Shown: positions 54,325-63,586, counted from the stretch's first letter. The stretch is 64,000 bases of DNA from Rossellomorea marisflavi (GCF_009806575.1 NZ_CP047095.1:1282001-1346000); one strand, 5' to 3'. Notes: generated by a model from the letters alone, not told the origin. Program-made: numbers and translations.

Positions 54325-54651
54325 TTATCGGGTTTCTAATTGGTGGATGCGTTTCAACATAGGGATCATCTGCTCGATGAGCGTTATCTCACTGATGGAA
54401 GTCATGAGGTGATCCTGGGCATGGATCATGAGAAGGGACTTTTCGAAGCTGTCCCCGTTCAGCTCCGCTTGAATCAGCGATGTCTGGGTGTTATGGGCCT
54501 TGTTCAGCTCCACATGTGCGTCTTTCAAGAGCTGATCGGCTTCATCGAATTTCCCCTCATGCGCCATGGAAAGTCCTTCATAGGCGATGGCTTTTGCGTT
54601 CCCTCCATTTGAAATGATTTCAAAGATTTCTACTTCTACATTTTTGGTCAT
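54325..54651 (-). CDS. PTS Lac/Cel-family IIA component
   Basis: 108 residues, helical trimer type. SLLMIHAQDHLMTS contains the phosphorylated His77. It receives phosphate from HPr and passes it to IIB, which is encoded in the divergent operon. First gene of the minus-strand operon IIA-mupG-kinase-anmK. AGGAGG precedes the ATG. Confidence 0.93.
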   Translation of the reverse strand: MTKNVEVEIFEIISNGGNAKAIAYEGLSMAHEGKFDEADQLLKDAHVELNKAHNTQTSLIQAELNGDSFEKSLLMIHAQDHLMTSISEITLIEQMIPMLKRIHQLETR

Positions 54652-54715
54652 CTTCCTATTCCTCCTAGTACTCTTATAGAACTGTTTTATTCAGCTTGGT
54701 AAAATAAAAGTTTAG

Positions 54716-54740
54716 AAATTTCAAAAATATATTGAAATTT
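54716..54740. promoter_or_regulatory. 25-bp inverted repeat, candidate RpiR operator
   Basis: AAATTTCAA-N7-TTGAAATTT with perfect 9-bp arms in the 161-bp region between the divergent IIA and rpiR genes. Its right arm includes TTGAAA (54732-54737), which with TATAAT at 54756-54761 (18-nt spacing) forms a sigma-A promoter for the rpiR operon. A repressor bound here could silence both operons. Confidence 0.7.
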
Positions 54741-54771
54741 AATTTCATTATCGCATATAATCATAGTAAAT

Positions 54772-54785
54772 TGAAAGCCTTTACA
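54772..54785 (+). promoter_or_regulatory. Candidate cre (CcpA site)
   Basis: TGAAAGCCTTTACA matches the TGNAANCGNTNNCA consensus with one mismatch. It lies downstream of the rpiR promoter and would allow carbon catabolite repression. Confidence 0.45.
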
Positions 54786-54812
54786 ATACAACTCATTTTT
54801 TTGGAGGTGACC

Positions 54813-55679
54813 ATGACAGAGTTTCACGTATTAAAACACATCAAGAGTCAGATGGAAGCATTCACTCCTTCTGAGCGCGCAGTAGCAGAATATGTACTGG
54901 AATATCCCGATAAAGTAGTGGAAATGACGACAAAACAGCTTGCTTCATCATGTGGGAGCAGCGAAGCGGCGATCATCCGGTTCTGTAAACGGATCGGCAT
55001 CAACTCCTTCAGTGGGTTGAAGATCGAACTCGCCAAAACCTCCTGGATCGAGGAACCGCAAAATCCCGAAGTGAACACACTTTTACACTTTGAGGACAGC
55101 CTGGAAACGGTATTCAGTAAAGTGACGATGAATACGTACCAGGCCATCAAGAACACGGAGAAACTGTTCTCGGTGGAGGAGCTCGAGCGTGCGGTGGAAG
55201 CACTGCACCACGCCGATCGCGTCTATCTATACGGAGTCGGAGGTTCTGCTGTCGTGGCGGAGGACTTCACCCAGAAGATCCTCAGGCTCAATTATCTGGC
55301 CTTCCAGGCGGGGGATATCCACGTCCAGATGATGATGGCAGCGAATATGACGAAAAACGATGTCCTGTTCGTCGTTTCAACATCCGGTCAGACGAAGGAA
55401 ATCCTGAGGCTCATGACCGTGGCACAGGAAAAAGGGGCGAAAATCATCCTCCTTACCCAGCACGGGAAGTCTCAGGCGAGAAAGCTTGCCGATATCGTCC
55501 TGACGATCTCGGAAGAGGAGAACAATATCAGGATCGGTACGATGACGGCACGCATTGCGCAACTCGTCATCATAGACGCCCTGTTTGTTGCATTATGTAT
55601 GAAGAAAGGACATGGCGTCTTCGAACAAATCGTCGAGACCCATAATATCGTCCAACGAATGAAAAAGGAGGAAGATTGA
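54813..55679 (+). CDS. RpiR-family regulator (MurR-like)
   Basis: 288 residues: N-terminal HTH (FTPSERAVAEYVLEYPDKVV, LASSCGSSEAAIIRFCKRIG) and C-terminal SIS domain that binds a sugar phosphate (VYLYGVGGSAVVAEDF, VSTSGQTKEI). In relatives the ligand is MurNAc-6P or GlcN-6P. ATG 54813 with TTGGAGGTGA upstream; the longer frame to 54732 runs over the promoter. Stop overlaps the IIB start. Probable local repressor. Confidence 0.92.
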   Translation: MTEFHVLKHIKSQMEAFTPSERAVAEYVLEYPDKVVEMTTKQLASSCGSSEAAIIRFCKRIGINSFSGLKIELAKTSWIEEPQNPEVNTLLHFEDSLETVFSKVTMNTYQAIKNTEKLFSVEELERAVEALHHADRVYLYGVGGSAVVAEDFTQKILRLNYLAFQAGDIHVQMMMAANMTKNDVLFVVSTSGQTKEILRLMTVAQEKGAKIILLTQHGKSQARKLADIVLTISEEENNIRIGTMTARIAQLVIIDALFVALCMKKGHGVFEQIVETHNIVQRMKKEED

Positions 55680-55984
55680 TGAAAGTATTATTTGTATGTG
55701 CAGGTGGGATGTCCAGTTCCATTGTCGTCAATGCATTGAAGAAAGAAGGGGCGAAAGAAGGGCTAGAAATGGACGTCCTGGCAATCGGGACGGGGGAAGT
55801 GGCCGATGAGATATCCAAGGGATGGGATGTCTGCATGGTCGCACCGCAGATCAGGCACCGCTTCGATCAGGTGAAGAAAGCGGCTGACGGGGCAAACGTA
55901 CCATGCGGGCCGATCCCGCCACAGGCGTACTCACCGCTCGGTGGGGCCACATTATTGAAAACCGTCAAAGAATTGACGAACTAA
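55679..55984 (+). CDS. PTS Lac/Cel-family IIB component
   Basis: 101 residues. VLFVCAGGMSSSIVV contains the phosphorylated Cys7. ATG 55679 overlaps the rpiR stop; AAAGGAGG lies about 7 nt upstream. Works with the IIA from the divergent operon and the IIC encoded next. Confidence 0.93.
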   Translation: MKVLFVCAGGMSSSIVVNALKKEGAKEGLEMDVLAIGTGEVADEISKGWDVCMVAPQIRHRFDQVKKAADGANVPCGPIPPQAYSPLGGATLLKTVKELTN

Positions 55985-56009
55985 AGGGGAAGAACAAGGG
56001 GGTAGGAAC

Positions 56010-57287
56010 ATGCAAAAGTTTGTAAATTTCCTGGAGAATAATTTATCCGGGCCAATGGCGAGACTTTCGGAACAAAGGCATTTGCAGGCGATCCGGGATG
56101 GGGTCATTTCTGCACTGCCGTTCATTATCGTAGGATCATTCTTTTTGATTGTGGCGTTCCCACCGCTGCCTGATGCAGGGGTATTCGGTGACATCAAGCA
56201 GTGGGCTGCAGATAATATTGTGGAAATCCTGATTCCATACCGTGTCACCATGTTCATCATGTCGCTCTATATAGCCTTCGGGATAGGATACAATCTATCG
56301 AAAAGCTATGGCCTCGATCCTCTTTCAGGCGCTCAGATGTCCGTAGCTGCACTTCTCTTAACTATTACACCTCAGGCAGTTGACGGCGCATGGATGCTTC
56401 CAATGACAAACCTCGGGGGACATGGATTATTCGTTGCCATGGTCGTCTCGATACTCGCAGTGGAGATACTCAGGTTCTGTAAAAAGAGAAATATTACAAT
56501 CAAAATGCCAGAACAGGTACCACCATCCGTGGCACGAAGTTTTGAAGCACTGATTCCTGTTGCCTTCGTCATCTTGGGTGTATCGGCCATCACCGTTTGG
56601 GCAGGTCTTGATCTTCACCATTTGATCGGTGTGGCAGTCGCTCCTCTTGTAACGGCAGGGGACAGCATTTTTGGGGTATTGATTCCTGTTTTCTTAATTA
56701 CATTCTTCTGGTCATTCGGAATTCACGGAGTATCAGTAGTAGGAACCGTTGCTCGTCCATTATGGGAAGTGTTCCTAGTGAACAATGCCGACGCTGTTGC
56801 AAACGGTCAGGTTATTCCGCATATCGCTCCGGAAACCTTCTACCAATGGTTCATCTGGATCGGTGGATCAGGAGCTACACTTGGGCTCGCTCTTGCTATG
56901 GTATTCTTCTCCCGTTCCAAGTATTTGAAAGCATTGGGTCGTACCAGTATCGTACCTGTTACGTTTAATATCAATGAACCGATCATCTTCGGGGCACCGA
57001 TCGTCCTGAATCCAGTCTTGATCATTCCGTTTGTCATCACACCACTTATTACGGCAACCATTGCTTATGTAGCAACAGCTACAGGCATGATTTCGCCGAC
57101 CTATATCATGCCGCCGTGGACCCTACCGGCACCAATCGGCGCATTCCTGGCAACAGGAGGAGATTGGCGGGCTGTCGTCATGGTCTTCATCAACATCGCT
57201 ATTTCGTTCGCTATCTACTTCCCGTTCTTCAAGATGTATGATAGAAAAATGGTGCAAGTAGAAGAAAACGACCAACAAGCCGCTTGA
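56010..57287 (+). CDS. PTS Lac/Cel-family IIC permease
   Basis: 425 residues, about ten membrane helices. RHLQAIRDGVISALPFIIVGSFF, GIHGVSVVG, FNINEPIIFGAPIVLNP are typical of Cel-type IIC proteins for beta-linked disaccharides (cellobiose, chitobiose, and, by context, muropeptide sugars). 25 nt after IIB. Confidence 0.93.
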   Translation: MQKFVNFLENNLSGPMARLSEQRHLQAIRDGVISALPFIIVGSFFLIVAFPPLPDAGVFGDIKQWAADNIVEILIPYRVTMFIMSLYIAFGIGYNLSKSYGLDPLSGAQMSVAALLLTITPQAVDGAWMLPMTNLGGHGLFVAMVVSILAVEILRFCKKRNITIKMPEQVPPSVARSFEALIPVAFVILGVSAITVWAGLDLHHLIGVAVAPLVTAGDSIFGVLIPVFLITFFWSFGIHGVSVVGTVARPLWEVFLVNNADAVANGQVIPHIAPETFYQWFIWIGGSGATLGLALAMVFFSRSKYLKALGRTSIVPVTFNINEPIIFGAPIVLNPVLIIPFVITPLITATIAYVATATGMISPTYIMPPWTLPAPIGAFLATGGDWRAVVMVFINIAISFAIYFPFFKMYDRKMVQVEENDQQAA

Positions 57288-57349
57288 TCAATGTGGAAAC
57301 TGGTCGATTACACCCCGTATAAACAGCAATATATGTAAGGAAGTGAACA

Positions 57350-57383
57350 GTGAAGCGGGAATCCATGGATCCCGCTTCTTCAC
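57350..57383 (+). other. Strong intercistronic hairpin after IIC
   Basis: GTGAAGCGGGA / TCCCGCTTCTTCAC with a one-sided bulge lies between IIC and the next small gene. No T run follows, so it may be an mRNA stabiliser or processing site that sets expression of the distal genes. Confidence 0.5.
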
Positions 57384-57409
57384 TATGTACCCTAAGGAGA
57401 GTGAAGGAA

Positions 57410-57703
57410 ATGACTGAGACTGTCATCCCCAGGAGGATTGGATTCAAAAGTGTATTCATTTTATTAATGACCGTATCCATCGGCTTATTATTATTGTCAA
57501 AGCCTTTAATAAGTGCAGGTTTGCCAAAGGAGTGGAGCATTTTTTTGGCAACGGGAATTTCGACTTCTCTAGGGTTGAGCCTCGTATTACTCAAGATTGA
57601 AGGGCCTGTAGAGGATCCTTCTATTAAGAAGAAGCGTTTATGGCTTGGTGTCGTCGTTAGTTTTGCCATCAGTTTTGTGCTGGCATTTGCAGTGAAAGGA
57701 TAA
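57410..57703 (+). CDS. Uncharacterised two-helix membrane protein in the PTS operon
   Basis: 97 residues, not recognised. Two N-terminal helices (VFILLMTVSIGLLLL, IFLATGISTSLGLSLVLL) and a third near the C-terminus (LGVVVSFAISFVLAFAV). ATG 57410 with GAGAGTGAAGGA upstream. It lies between IIC and the GH4 gene, 12 nt from the latter, so it is likely co-expressed. Confidence 0.65.
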   Translation: MTETVIPRRIGFKSVFILLMTVSIGLLLLSKPLISAGLPKEWSIFLATGISTSLGLSLVLLKIEGPVEDPSIKKKRLWLGVVVSFAISFVLAFAVKG

Positions 57704-57715
57704 GGAGGTATGAGC

Positions 57716-59047
57716 ATGAAAGAAGGCTTAAAAATCGTGACCATCGGCGGTGGCTCAAGCTACACGCCGGAGTTTGTGGAAGGGTTGATCAATCGTTATG
57801 ATGAGCTGCCTGTCCGGGAGCTGTGGCTTGTGGATATCCCTGCTGGAAAAGAAAAGCTCGAGATTGTCGGGAGCCTTGCGCGGAGGATGGTGTCTAAGGC
57901 CGGTGTTCCCATGACCATTCACCTGGCTTTGGACCGGGAGGAAGCACTGGAGAATGCTGATTTTGTTACGACCCAGATGCGGGTCGGTCAGCTGAAGGCA
58001 AGGATTCAGGATGAAAGGCTGCCGATCAAGTACGGGATGATCGGACAGGAAACGAACGGGGCAGGTGGACTATTCAAAGGCCTCCGGACCATTCCGGTTC
58101 TTCTTGAGATTGCGGAGGATATGCAGCGGCTTTGCTCTGATGCATGGCTGATCAATTTCACCAACCCGGCTGGAATGGTGACGGAGGCCTTGCTCCGATA
58201 CAGCAAGCATTCGAAAGTCGTGGGCGTATGCAACCTGCCGATCAATACGAAGATGACCATTGCCAGGCTTCTTGGCGTAGAAGTCGCTTCAGTCGATATC
58301 CGGTTTGCCGGCTTGAATCATATGGTGTACGGACTGGATGTGACGGTCGATGGGGTGTCCGTCCTTGGGAAGGTACTGGAACTGATGGGTGATGAGGATA
58401 AGCAGCTCAGCATGAAAAATATCGCCCCACTGCCATGGGATCCTGATTTCCTGAAGGCTCTCGGAGTCATACCTTGTCCGTATCACCGGTATTTTTACAA
58501 AACCAGTGAGATCCTGGAGAAACAGCTGGAGGAATTTAAAACGGGGACAACCCGTGCCGAGGTCGTCCAGCGATTGGAAGATGAATTGTTCGAGCTGTAT
58601 AAGAACGAAGACCTTGATGTGAAGCCCCCGCAGCTTCAGGAGCGTGGAGGAGCCTACTACAGCGATGCCGCCTGCAATGTGATTTCTTCGATCTTCAATG
58701 ATAAAGGGGACGTACAGACCCTGAACGTCAGAAATGACGGCAGTATCACCGGCATCCCTGATGAGTCCGCCGTGGAAGTGAACTGTGTCGTGACCAAAGA
58801 AGGGCCTAAACCGATCCATATAGGTGAACTGCCTGTAGCCGTCAGCGGACTTGTTCAACAGATCAAATCCTTTGAGCGGATCGCGGCAGAAGCAGCCGTG
58901 TCAGGCTCCTACGAAAAAGCCCTCCTCGCCATGACGATCAATCCGCTGGTCACCAGTGATTCGAGAGCAAAACCATTGTTGGATGAACTTCTGGAAGTCC
59001 ACCGCGAATTTCTTCCTGCGTTCCATGCACAGTCGAACATCCTCTGA
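57716..59047 (+). CDS. GH4 6-phospho-beta-glucosidase
   Basis: 443 residues, NAD- and Mn-dependent glycosidase family 4: IVTIGGGSSYTPEF at the N-terminus, FVTTQMRVGQLKARIQDERLP, NPAGMVTEALLRYSKHSKVVGVCNLP with the metal-binding Cys, and ERGGAYYSDAACNVI. Its usual substrates are phosphorylated beta-glucosides such as cellobiose-6P. With a Cel-type PTS it hydrolyses the imported phospho-disaccharide. ATG 57716 has AAGGAGG 7 nt upstream. Confidence 0.92.
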   Translation: MKEGLKIVTIGGGSSYTPEFVEGLINRYDELPVRELWLVDIPAGKEKLEIVGSLARRMVSKAGVPMTIHLALDREEALENADFVTTQMRVGQLKARIQDERLPIKYGMIGQETNGAGGLFKGLRTIPVLLEIAEDMQRLCSDAWLINFTNPAGMVTEALLRYSKHSKVVGVCNLPINTKMTIARLLGVEVASVDIRFAGLNHMVYGLDVTVDGVSVLGKVLELMGDEDKQLSMKNIAPLPWDPDFLKALGVIPCPYHRYFYKTSEILEKQLEEFKTGTTRAEVVQRLEDELFELYKNEDLDVKPPQLQERGGAYYSDAACNVISSIFNDKGDVQTLNVRNDGSITGIPDESAVEVNCVVTKEGPKPIHIGELPVAVSGLVQQIKSFERIAAEAAVSGSYEKALLAMTINPLVTSDSRAKPLLDELLEVHREFLPAFHAQSNIL

Positions 59048-59126
59048 ATGGCACATGTGGCACTTTTTTTGGTACCAAGGGTACCGTCAACGACAGTAGG
59101 ACCTTCGAACGAATGTTAGAAATATT

Positions 59127-59156
59127 TTGACAAAGTAAAAGCTGGCATGCTAGTAT
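59127..59156 (+). promoter_or_regulatory. Sigma-A promoter of the metE leader
   Basis: TTGACA (59127-59132), 18-nt spacer, TAGTAT (59151-59156), upstream of the SAM riboswitch. Confidence 0.7.
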
Positions 59157-59189
59157 TACCCTATTCAACGGACAAATAAATGATCGATA

Positions 59190-59344
59190 CTCTTATGAAG
59201 AGCGGTGGAGGGACTGGCCCTGTGAAACCCGGCAACCATTCAACACTTGTTGAAAAGGTGCTAATTCCTGCAAAGCATCATGCTTTGGAAAATAAGAGAG
59301 GACATCCCTTTAAAGGGCCTCTCTATCGTGGAGAGGCTTTTTTC
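59190..59344 (+). promoter_or_regulatory. SAM (S-box, SAM-I) riboswitch with terminator
   Basis: P1 pairs CTCTTAT (59190-59196) with ATAAGAG (59292-59298). Between lie GAGCGGTGGAGGGACTGGCC, TGTGAAACCCGGCAACC and the P3-P4 arms. The expression platform is a terminator GCCTCTC / GAGAGGC with T run (59318-59343). AAGAGAGG (59294-59301) on the P1 3' side is complementary to CCTCTCT of the terminator, giving the alternative fold. High SAM should stop transcription. Confidence 0.95.
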
Positions 59345-59367
59345 GTTGAGTTGAGAACTGAATAGGA

Positions 59368-59541
59368 AGATGCGACAGGTGCCGTGTGGAAGCATGGCTG
59401 AAAAGGGAAACCGGTGAAAGTCCGGTACGGTCCCGCCACTGTATGGGGAAGCAACTTATCACATCCACTGTTTCTGGAGGGAATGGGAAGGGATAAGGCG
59501 TGATGAACCTGAGTCAGGAGACCTGCCTGTTGTGTGCACTT
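59368..59541 (+). promoter_or_regulatory. Adenosylcobalamin riboswitch
   Basis: Conserved segments: ACAGGTGCC, GGCTGAAAAGGGAA, CCGGTGAAAGTCCGGTACGG, CCCGCCACTGTATGGGGAAGC, GATGAACCTGAGTCAGGAGA, CCTGCCTGTTGTGTGC. These match the B12 aptamer including the B12 box. It follows the SAM riboswitch by about 24 nt and precedes its own terminator. Confidence 0.93.
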
Positions 59542-59619
59542 GAGCTCTACGGGTCATAGAGGGGAGTGAGGAACGCGTGTTGGAATCATAGGATTGTCAA
59601 CGTTTATTCATTGCGCGCA

Positions 59620-59652
59620 AAATCTCTCTTTCTCTGAAAGGGAGATTTTTTT
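59620..59652 (+). terminator. Terminator of the cobalamin riboswitch
   Basis: AAATCTC(T)CTTTC / GAAAG(G)GAGATTT with seven T residues, just before metE. Confidence 0.85.
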
Positions 59653-59683
59653 ATTGGAGAGAAAATGAGAAGGAGTGAGCAAT

Positions 59684-61954
59684 ATGGTGAAAAGTTCAAA
59701 TCTCGGTTACCCGAGAATCGGTGAAAAACGAGAGTGGAAGAAAGCGCTGGAACAATTTTGGGAAGGAAAGCTAAAGGAAGAAGAATTTGTGGCGAAGACA
59801 GATGAGATCCGCCTTCGTCATCTTAAAAAGCAGGCGGATGCAGGTATTGACCTGATTCCTGTCGGGGACTTCAGCCTGTATGATCATGTATTGGATACAG
59901 CCGCCATGTTCGGGGTGGTCCCGAAGCGGTTCGGTCATGGGGGAGGGAAAGTCCCGTTGAAGACGTATTACGGTATGGCAAGGGGGACGGGCGACGCAGT
60001 GGCATCCACGATGACGAAGTGGTTCAACACCAATTACCATTACATCGTTCCCGAACTGGACGGGGCAACGCCTTCTTTGGCCGATAATCCCCCGCTTCGC
60101 TACTTCAAGGAAGCGAAGGAACAGCTTGGCATCACAGGGAAGCCCGTGCTCCTCGGCCCGGTAACGTTCGTAAAGCTGTCCAAAGGGTATGATCCCGAGG
60201 CGTTCGCAAGCACTGTCGATGGGTTCGTCCCGTTGTATGCGTCCATTCTCAAGGAGCTTGAAGAGGCTGGCGCCGGATGGGTTCAGATTGACGAACCCGT
60301 GTTATGTACCGATCTGACCGCTGAGGAGTGGACGGTCCTTGAGCAGGTCTATGACACGCTGATCAAGGCAGCGCCTCGAATCAAGGTCATCCTTCAAACC
60401 TACTTTGATCGCGTCAGTCGCTATGAGAGGGTGATCAGGCTTCCGGTGCATGGGATCGGATTGGATTTCGTACACGATGGTGGAGGGAATCGTCAGGCCC
60501 TGAACACCCATGGGTTCCCTGAAGACAAGGTCCTTGCCGCGGGGATCATTGATGGGAGGAATATATGGAAAGCAAATCTGAATCGGACCCTCGACTCGCT
60601 TGAGGAGTTGGAGAGCGCTGTTTCAAGAGACCGTCTGATCATCCAGCCATCATCGAGCCTGCTCCATGTGCCCGTCACAGTCAAAGGAGAGGAAGGACTC
60701 GGGGACCGCCTTACACGCACACTTTCTTTTGCAGATGAAAAGCTGCAGGAAATTGTCACGGTTACAGAGGCAATCAAGGAAGGGCGTCCTTCTATCTCCA
60801 ATGAGGAAGAAAGCTCTGACGGTCTCGAAAATATCAAACAATCCCGGACTCTCAGAGAGAGTGAGCAACTGGACGGAAATGAATTCCTTCATCGGGCCCC
60901 ATTCTCTGAGAGGCGGGTCGTTCAGGAGGCAGAGCTCGGTCTTCCCCTCTTCCCAACCACTACGATTGGAAGCTTCCCGCAGACCAAAGAGGTGCGGAAA
61001 GAACGCCTGAAATGGAGGAGGGGGGAAGTGAGCGATCAGGACTACCGGACGTTCATCCAGGATGAGATCGGAAAGTGGATCGACATCCAGGAAAGAATCG
61101 GTCTGGACGTACTCGTTCACGGTGAATTCGAACGGACGGATATGGTGGAGTACTTCGGGGAGAAGCTTGGTGGATTTGCTTTTACCAAACAAGGCTGGGT
61201 TCAGTCCTATGGTTCACGCTGTGTGAAGCCTCCGATCATTCATGGGGAAGTAAGATTCCAAGAACCGATGACAGTGGATGAAACGGTCTTTGCGCAATCG
61301 TTGACTAAAAAACCTGTGAAGGGCATGTTGACTGGTCCAATCACGATTGTAAATTGGTCATTTGTCCGGACCGACATCCCGCGTTATGATGTCGCCAATC
61401 AAATTGCCCTGGCTTTGAGAAAGGAAGTCGAGGCCCTCGAGGCAAACGGAATCCGCATGATCCAAGTCGATGAACCGGCCCTCAGGGAGGGGATGCCACT
61501 GCAGAAAGAAAAGAGGGCAGGCTACCTCGAGGCCGCCGTCCATGCTTTCAAACTTGCAACGTCATCTGTGAAAGACAGTACGCAAATCCACACCCATATG
61601 TGCTATTCGGAGTTTGGGGAAATCATCGAGAGCATCAAAGCGCTTGATGCGGACGTCATATCGATCGAAACGTCAAGAAGCCATGGTAATCTCATTCATT
61701 CCTTTGAGGAAAACACCTATGCCCAAGGGATCGGTCTCGGCGTTTACGATATACACAGCCCTAGGGTTCCAACGCTCGAGGAGATGACTCAGAACATCGA
61801 ACGGGCCATTCGTGTACTCGATCCACAACTGTTCTGGATCAATCCGGACTGTGGTCTGAAAACACGCGGAACCGACGAAACCATCGAAGCCCTTGTCGTA
61901 ATGGTGGAAGCAGCGAAGAAGATGAGGGAAACCGTTCTGGCAGCTCAACAGTGA
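59684..61954 (+). CDS. metE: Cobalamin-independent methionine synthase
   Basis: 756 residues, full length. It transfers a methyl group from 5-methyl-tetrahydropteroyl-polyglutamate to homocysteine, with Zn held by His/Cys in [10 protein letters not shown] and [13 protein letters not shown]-terminal [20 protein letters not shown] is typical. ATG 59684 is used because AAGGAG is 8 nt upstream; the GTG at 59675 overlaps it. Control is by tandem SAM and B12 riboswitches: the gene is on only when both SAM and AdoCbl are scarce. This implies that a B12-dependent MetH exists elsewhere. Confidence 0.97.
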   Translation: MVKSSNLGYPRIGEKREWKKALEQFWEGKLKEEEFVAKTDEIRLRHLKKQADAGIDLIPVGDFSLYDHVLDTAAMFGVVPKRFGHGGGKVPLKTYYGMARGTGDAVASTMTKWFNTNYHYIVPELDGATPSLADNPPLRYFKEAKEQLGITGKPVLLGPVTFVKLSKGYDPEAFASTVDGFVPLYASILKELEEAGAGWVQIDEPVLCTDLTAEEWTVLEQVYDTLIKAAPRIKVILQTYFDRVSRYERVIRLPVHGIGLDFVHDGGGNRQALNTHGFPEDKVLAAGIIDGRNIWKANLNRTLDSLEELESAVSRDRLIIQPSSSLLHVPVTVKGEEGLGDRLTRTLSFADEKLQEIVTVTEAIKEGRPSISNEEESSDGLENIKQSRTLRESEQLDGNEFLHRAPFSERRVVQEAELGLPLFPTTTIGSFPQTKEVRKERLKWRRGEVSDQDYRTFIQDEIGKWIDIQERIGLDVLVHGEFERTDMVEYFGEKLGGFAFTKQGWVQSYGSRCVKPPIIHGEVRFQEPMTVDETVFAQSLTKKPVKGMLTGPITIVNWSFVRTDIPRYDVANQIALALRKEVEALEANGIRMIQVDEPALREGMPLQKEKRAGYLEAAVHAFKLATSSVKDSTQIHTHMCYSEFGEIIESIKALDADVISIETSRSHGNLIHSFEENTYAQGIGLGVYDIHSPRVPTLEEMTQNIERAIRVLDPQLFWINPDCGLKTRGTDETIEALVVMVEAAKKMRETVLAAQQ

Positions 61955-61963
61955 ACGGACACA

Positions 61964-62012
61964 AAAAGTGCGGACAGCACCCGTCTAGGGACGGTGCTGT
62001 CCGCACTTTGCT
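61964..62012. terminator. Bidirectional terminator, metE/yngK
   Basis: AAAGTGCGGACAGCACC / GGTGCTGTCCGCACTTT, a 17-bp perfect stem with an inner CGTC/GACG pairing, between the convergent metE and yngK. Confidence 0.9.
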
Positions 62013-62023
62013 GTGCATATGAA

Positions 62024-63559
62024 TCAATATTTCACACGCACGGTTTTGGCGTCTCGACTTTCAAGACCGGTATGGGATACAGATGTAACTCCATAGGTGT
62101 AGATTCCCTTAACAGGAGGAACGTCTGTATAGGAATCTTCATCTGCGTAGACGACATCGATGATATTGGAAGGGTCATTATAATCGCCTTCACGAGGACC
62201 GTCAAACCGGTAGATGACAAACTTTCTTGCAGTGTGTTTCTTATCTTCAATCTCAAGTTTGACACTGCCATGTTTAGATTTCCCTTTTACTTTGGTCGGT
62301 TTTTTCGGCAGTTCCCTGTTATTCCAGGGAGTAGGCGGTGTCAATGCTGTTTCTGTATAGATTTCGTCCTTCAGGATATCGGCATATCCAAGGCGGTTGT
62401 TATGAAGCTGCTGAAGGGAGAAATGCATTTGTCCTTTTGCCGTGCCGTTTTCACGGTTATCCAGGATCTGTTCCGGTAGTTCATACGGGTCATACCATTG
62501 CTGGTCGAAGTTGTCACCGACCTTGTAGTCTGCCATCCCGATATAGAGGTGAACGGGGTGTTCATAGGCGTACTCAGTCACTTCATTGCTCCACCAGTCG
62601 AGAAGCACGGAATAGTTTGCAGCGGCAAAGTCCCGGGACCAGTAAATCTGTGGTGTGATATAGTCAATGCTGCCGTCTTTGATCCACTGACGGGTGTCGG
62701 CATATAAATCATCGTAGTTCGTCTGACCTGCCGTCGTTTCACTTCCAGTCGGATCCTTGGCGATATTCCTCCAGACGCCGAACGGAGAGATACCGAACTG
62801 GACCCATTCCTTCATATCTTTAATAGAAGTATTGATATCTTTGACGAGGAGATCGACATTATTTCTCCGCCAGTCTTCGATTGAATCAAAGTCCTTGCCG
62901 TATTTTTCATATGTAGCTTGGTCAGGGAAGTCTTGTCCGGCAATTTTATACGGATAGAAATAATCATCCATATGAACGGCTTCAATATCATAATTGGCTA
63001 CCAGCTCTTCCACAGTCTCGATGAGGTATTGCTGAACCTCAGGCAAGCCGGGATCAAGATAGTATTGGCTTCCATACTTCAGCACCCAGTCAGGGTGTTG
63101 CTTTGCCACATTGCCGGGATCAAGGTCGTTAAGCGTCATGCCGGGCATCGTGACACGGTAGGGATTCACCCACGCATGTAGCTCGATTCCCCGTTTGTGG
63201 GCTTCTTCAAGCATGATGCCGAGGGGATCATATCCCGGATCGGTTCCTTGAGCTTTACCGGTGATGTATTTGGACCAAGGGGCAAGATCTGATGGGTAGA
63301 GGGCATCGACTGTAGGTTTCACCTGATAGATGACCGTATTGAATTTCCTTTCTTTAAGATCATCCAGAGTCGATTGAACCCATGACGTGTAGGCGGCTTT
63401 GTCCATCCCTGCCTTCATGTCGATATTCTGAACAGTGGCAATCCAGGCTGCACGCATCTCATGTTTTGGCTGTGCCGATGCAGAAGCTTGTCCAGCCCAC
63501 ATGGGGGCAAGCAGGGCCAGAAGCAGGATGACGACAATTGACTTTTTTCCTTTTTTCAT
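62024..63559 (-). CDS. yngK: Secreted family 10-like glycosyl hydrolase (GHL10), YngK-like
   Basis: 511 residues. Signal peptide (KKGKKSIVVILLLALLAPMWAGQASA, cut after ASA near residue 28), then a GHL10/DUF187 barrel: RAAWIATVQNIDM, VIYQVKPTVDALYPSDLAPW, LHAWVNPYRV, YDIEAVHMDDYFYPY and ISPFGVWRNI. A C-terminal Fn3-like domain follows. B. subtilis YngK has the same size. E. coli DigH of this family cleaves denuded peptidoglycan glycan chains. GGAGGAG precedes the ATG and a cre-like site lies 28-41 nt upstream. Confidence 0.92.
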   Translation of the reverse strand: MKKGKKSIVVILLLALLAPMWAGQASASAQPKHEMRAAWIATVQNIDMKAGMDKAAYTSWVQSTLDDLKERKFNTVIYQVKPTVDALYPSDLAPWSKYITGKAQGTDPGYDPLGIMLEEAHKRGIELHAWVNPYRVTMPGMTLNDLDPGNVAKQHPDWVLKYGSQYYLDPGLPEVQQYLIETVEELVANYDIEAVHMDDYFYPYKIAGQDFPDQATYEKYGKDFDSIEDWRRNNVDLLVKDINTSIKDMKEWVQFGISPFGVWRNIAKDPTGSETTAGQTNYDDLYADTRQWIKDGSIDYITPQIYWSRDFAAANYSVLLDWWSNEVTEYAYEHPVHLYIGMADYKVGDNFDQQWYDPYELPEQILDNRENGTAKGQMHFSLQQLHNNRLGYADILKDEIYTETALTPPTPWNNRELPKKPTKVKGKSKHGSVKLEIEDKKHTARKFVIYRFDGPREGDYNDPSNIIDVVYADEDSYTDVPPVKGIYTYGVTSVSHTGLESRDAKTVRVKY

Positions 63560-63586
63560 TGAACTCCTCCCTTTCTTCTTTTGGTT

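Noticed and set aside
59041..59066. GTGGCAC-like pairing and T run after the GH4 gene as terminator
   Set aside because: The possible stem is only a few base pairs and the loop geometry is poor. A weak terminator is possible but not supported.
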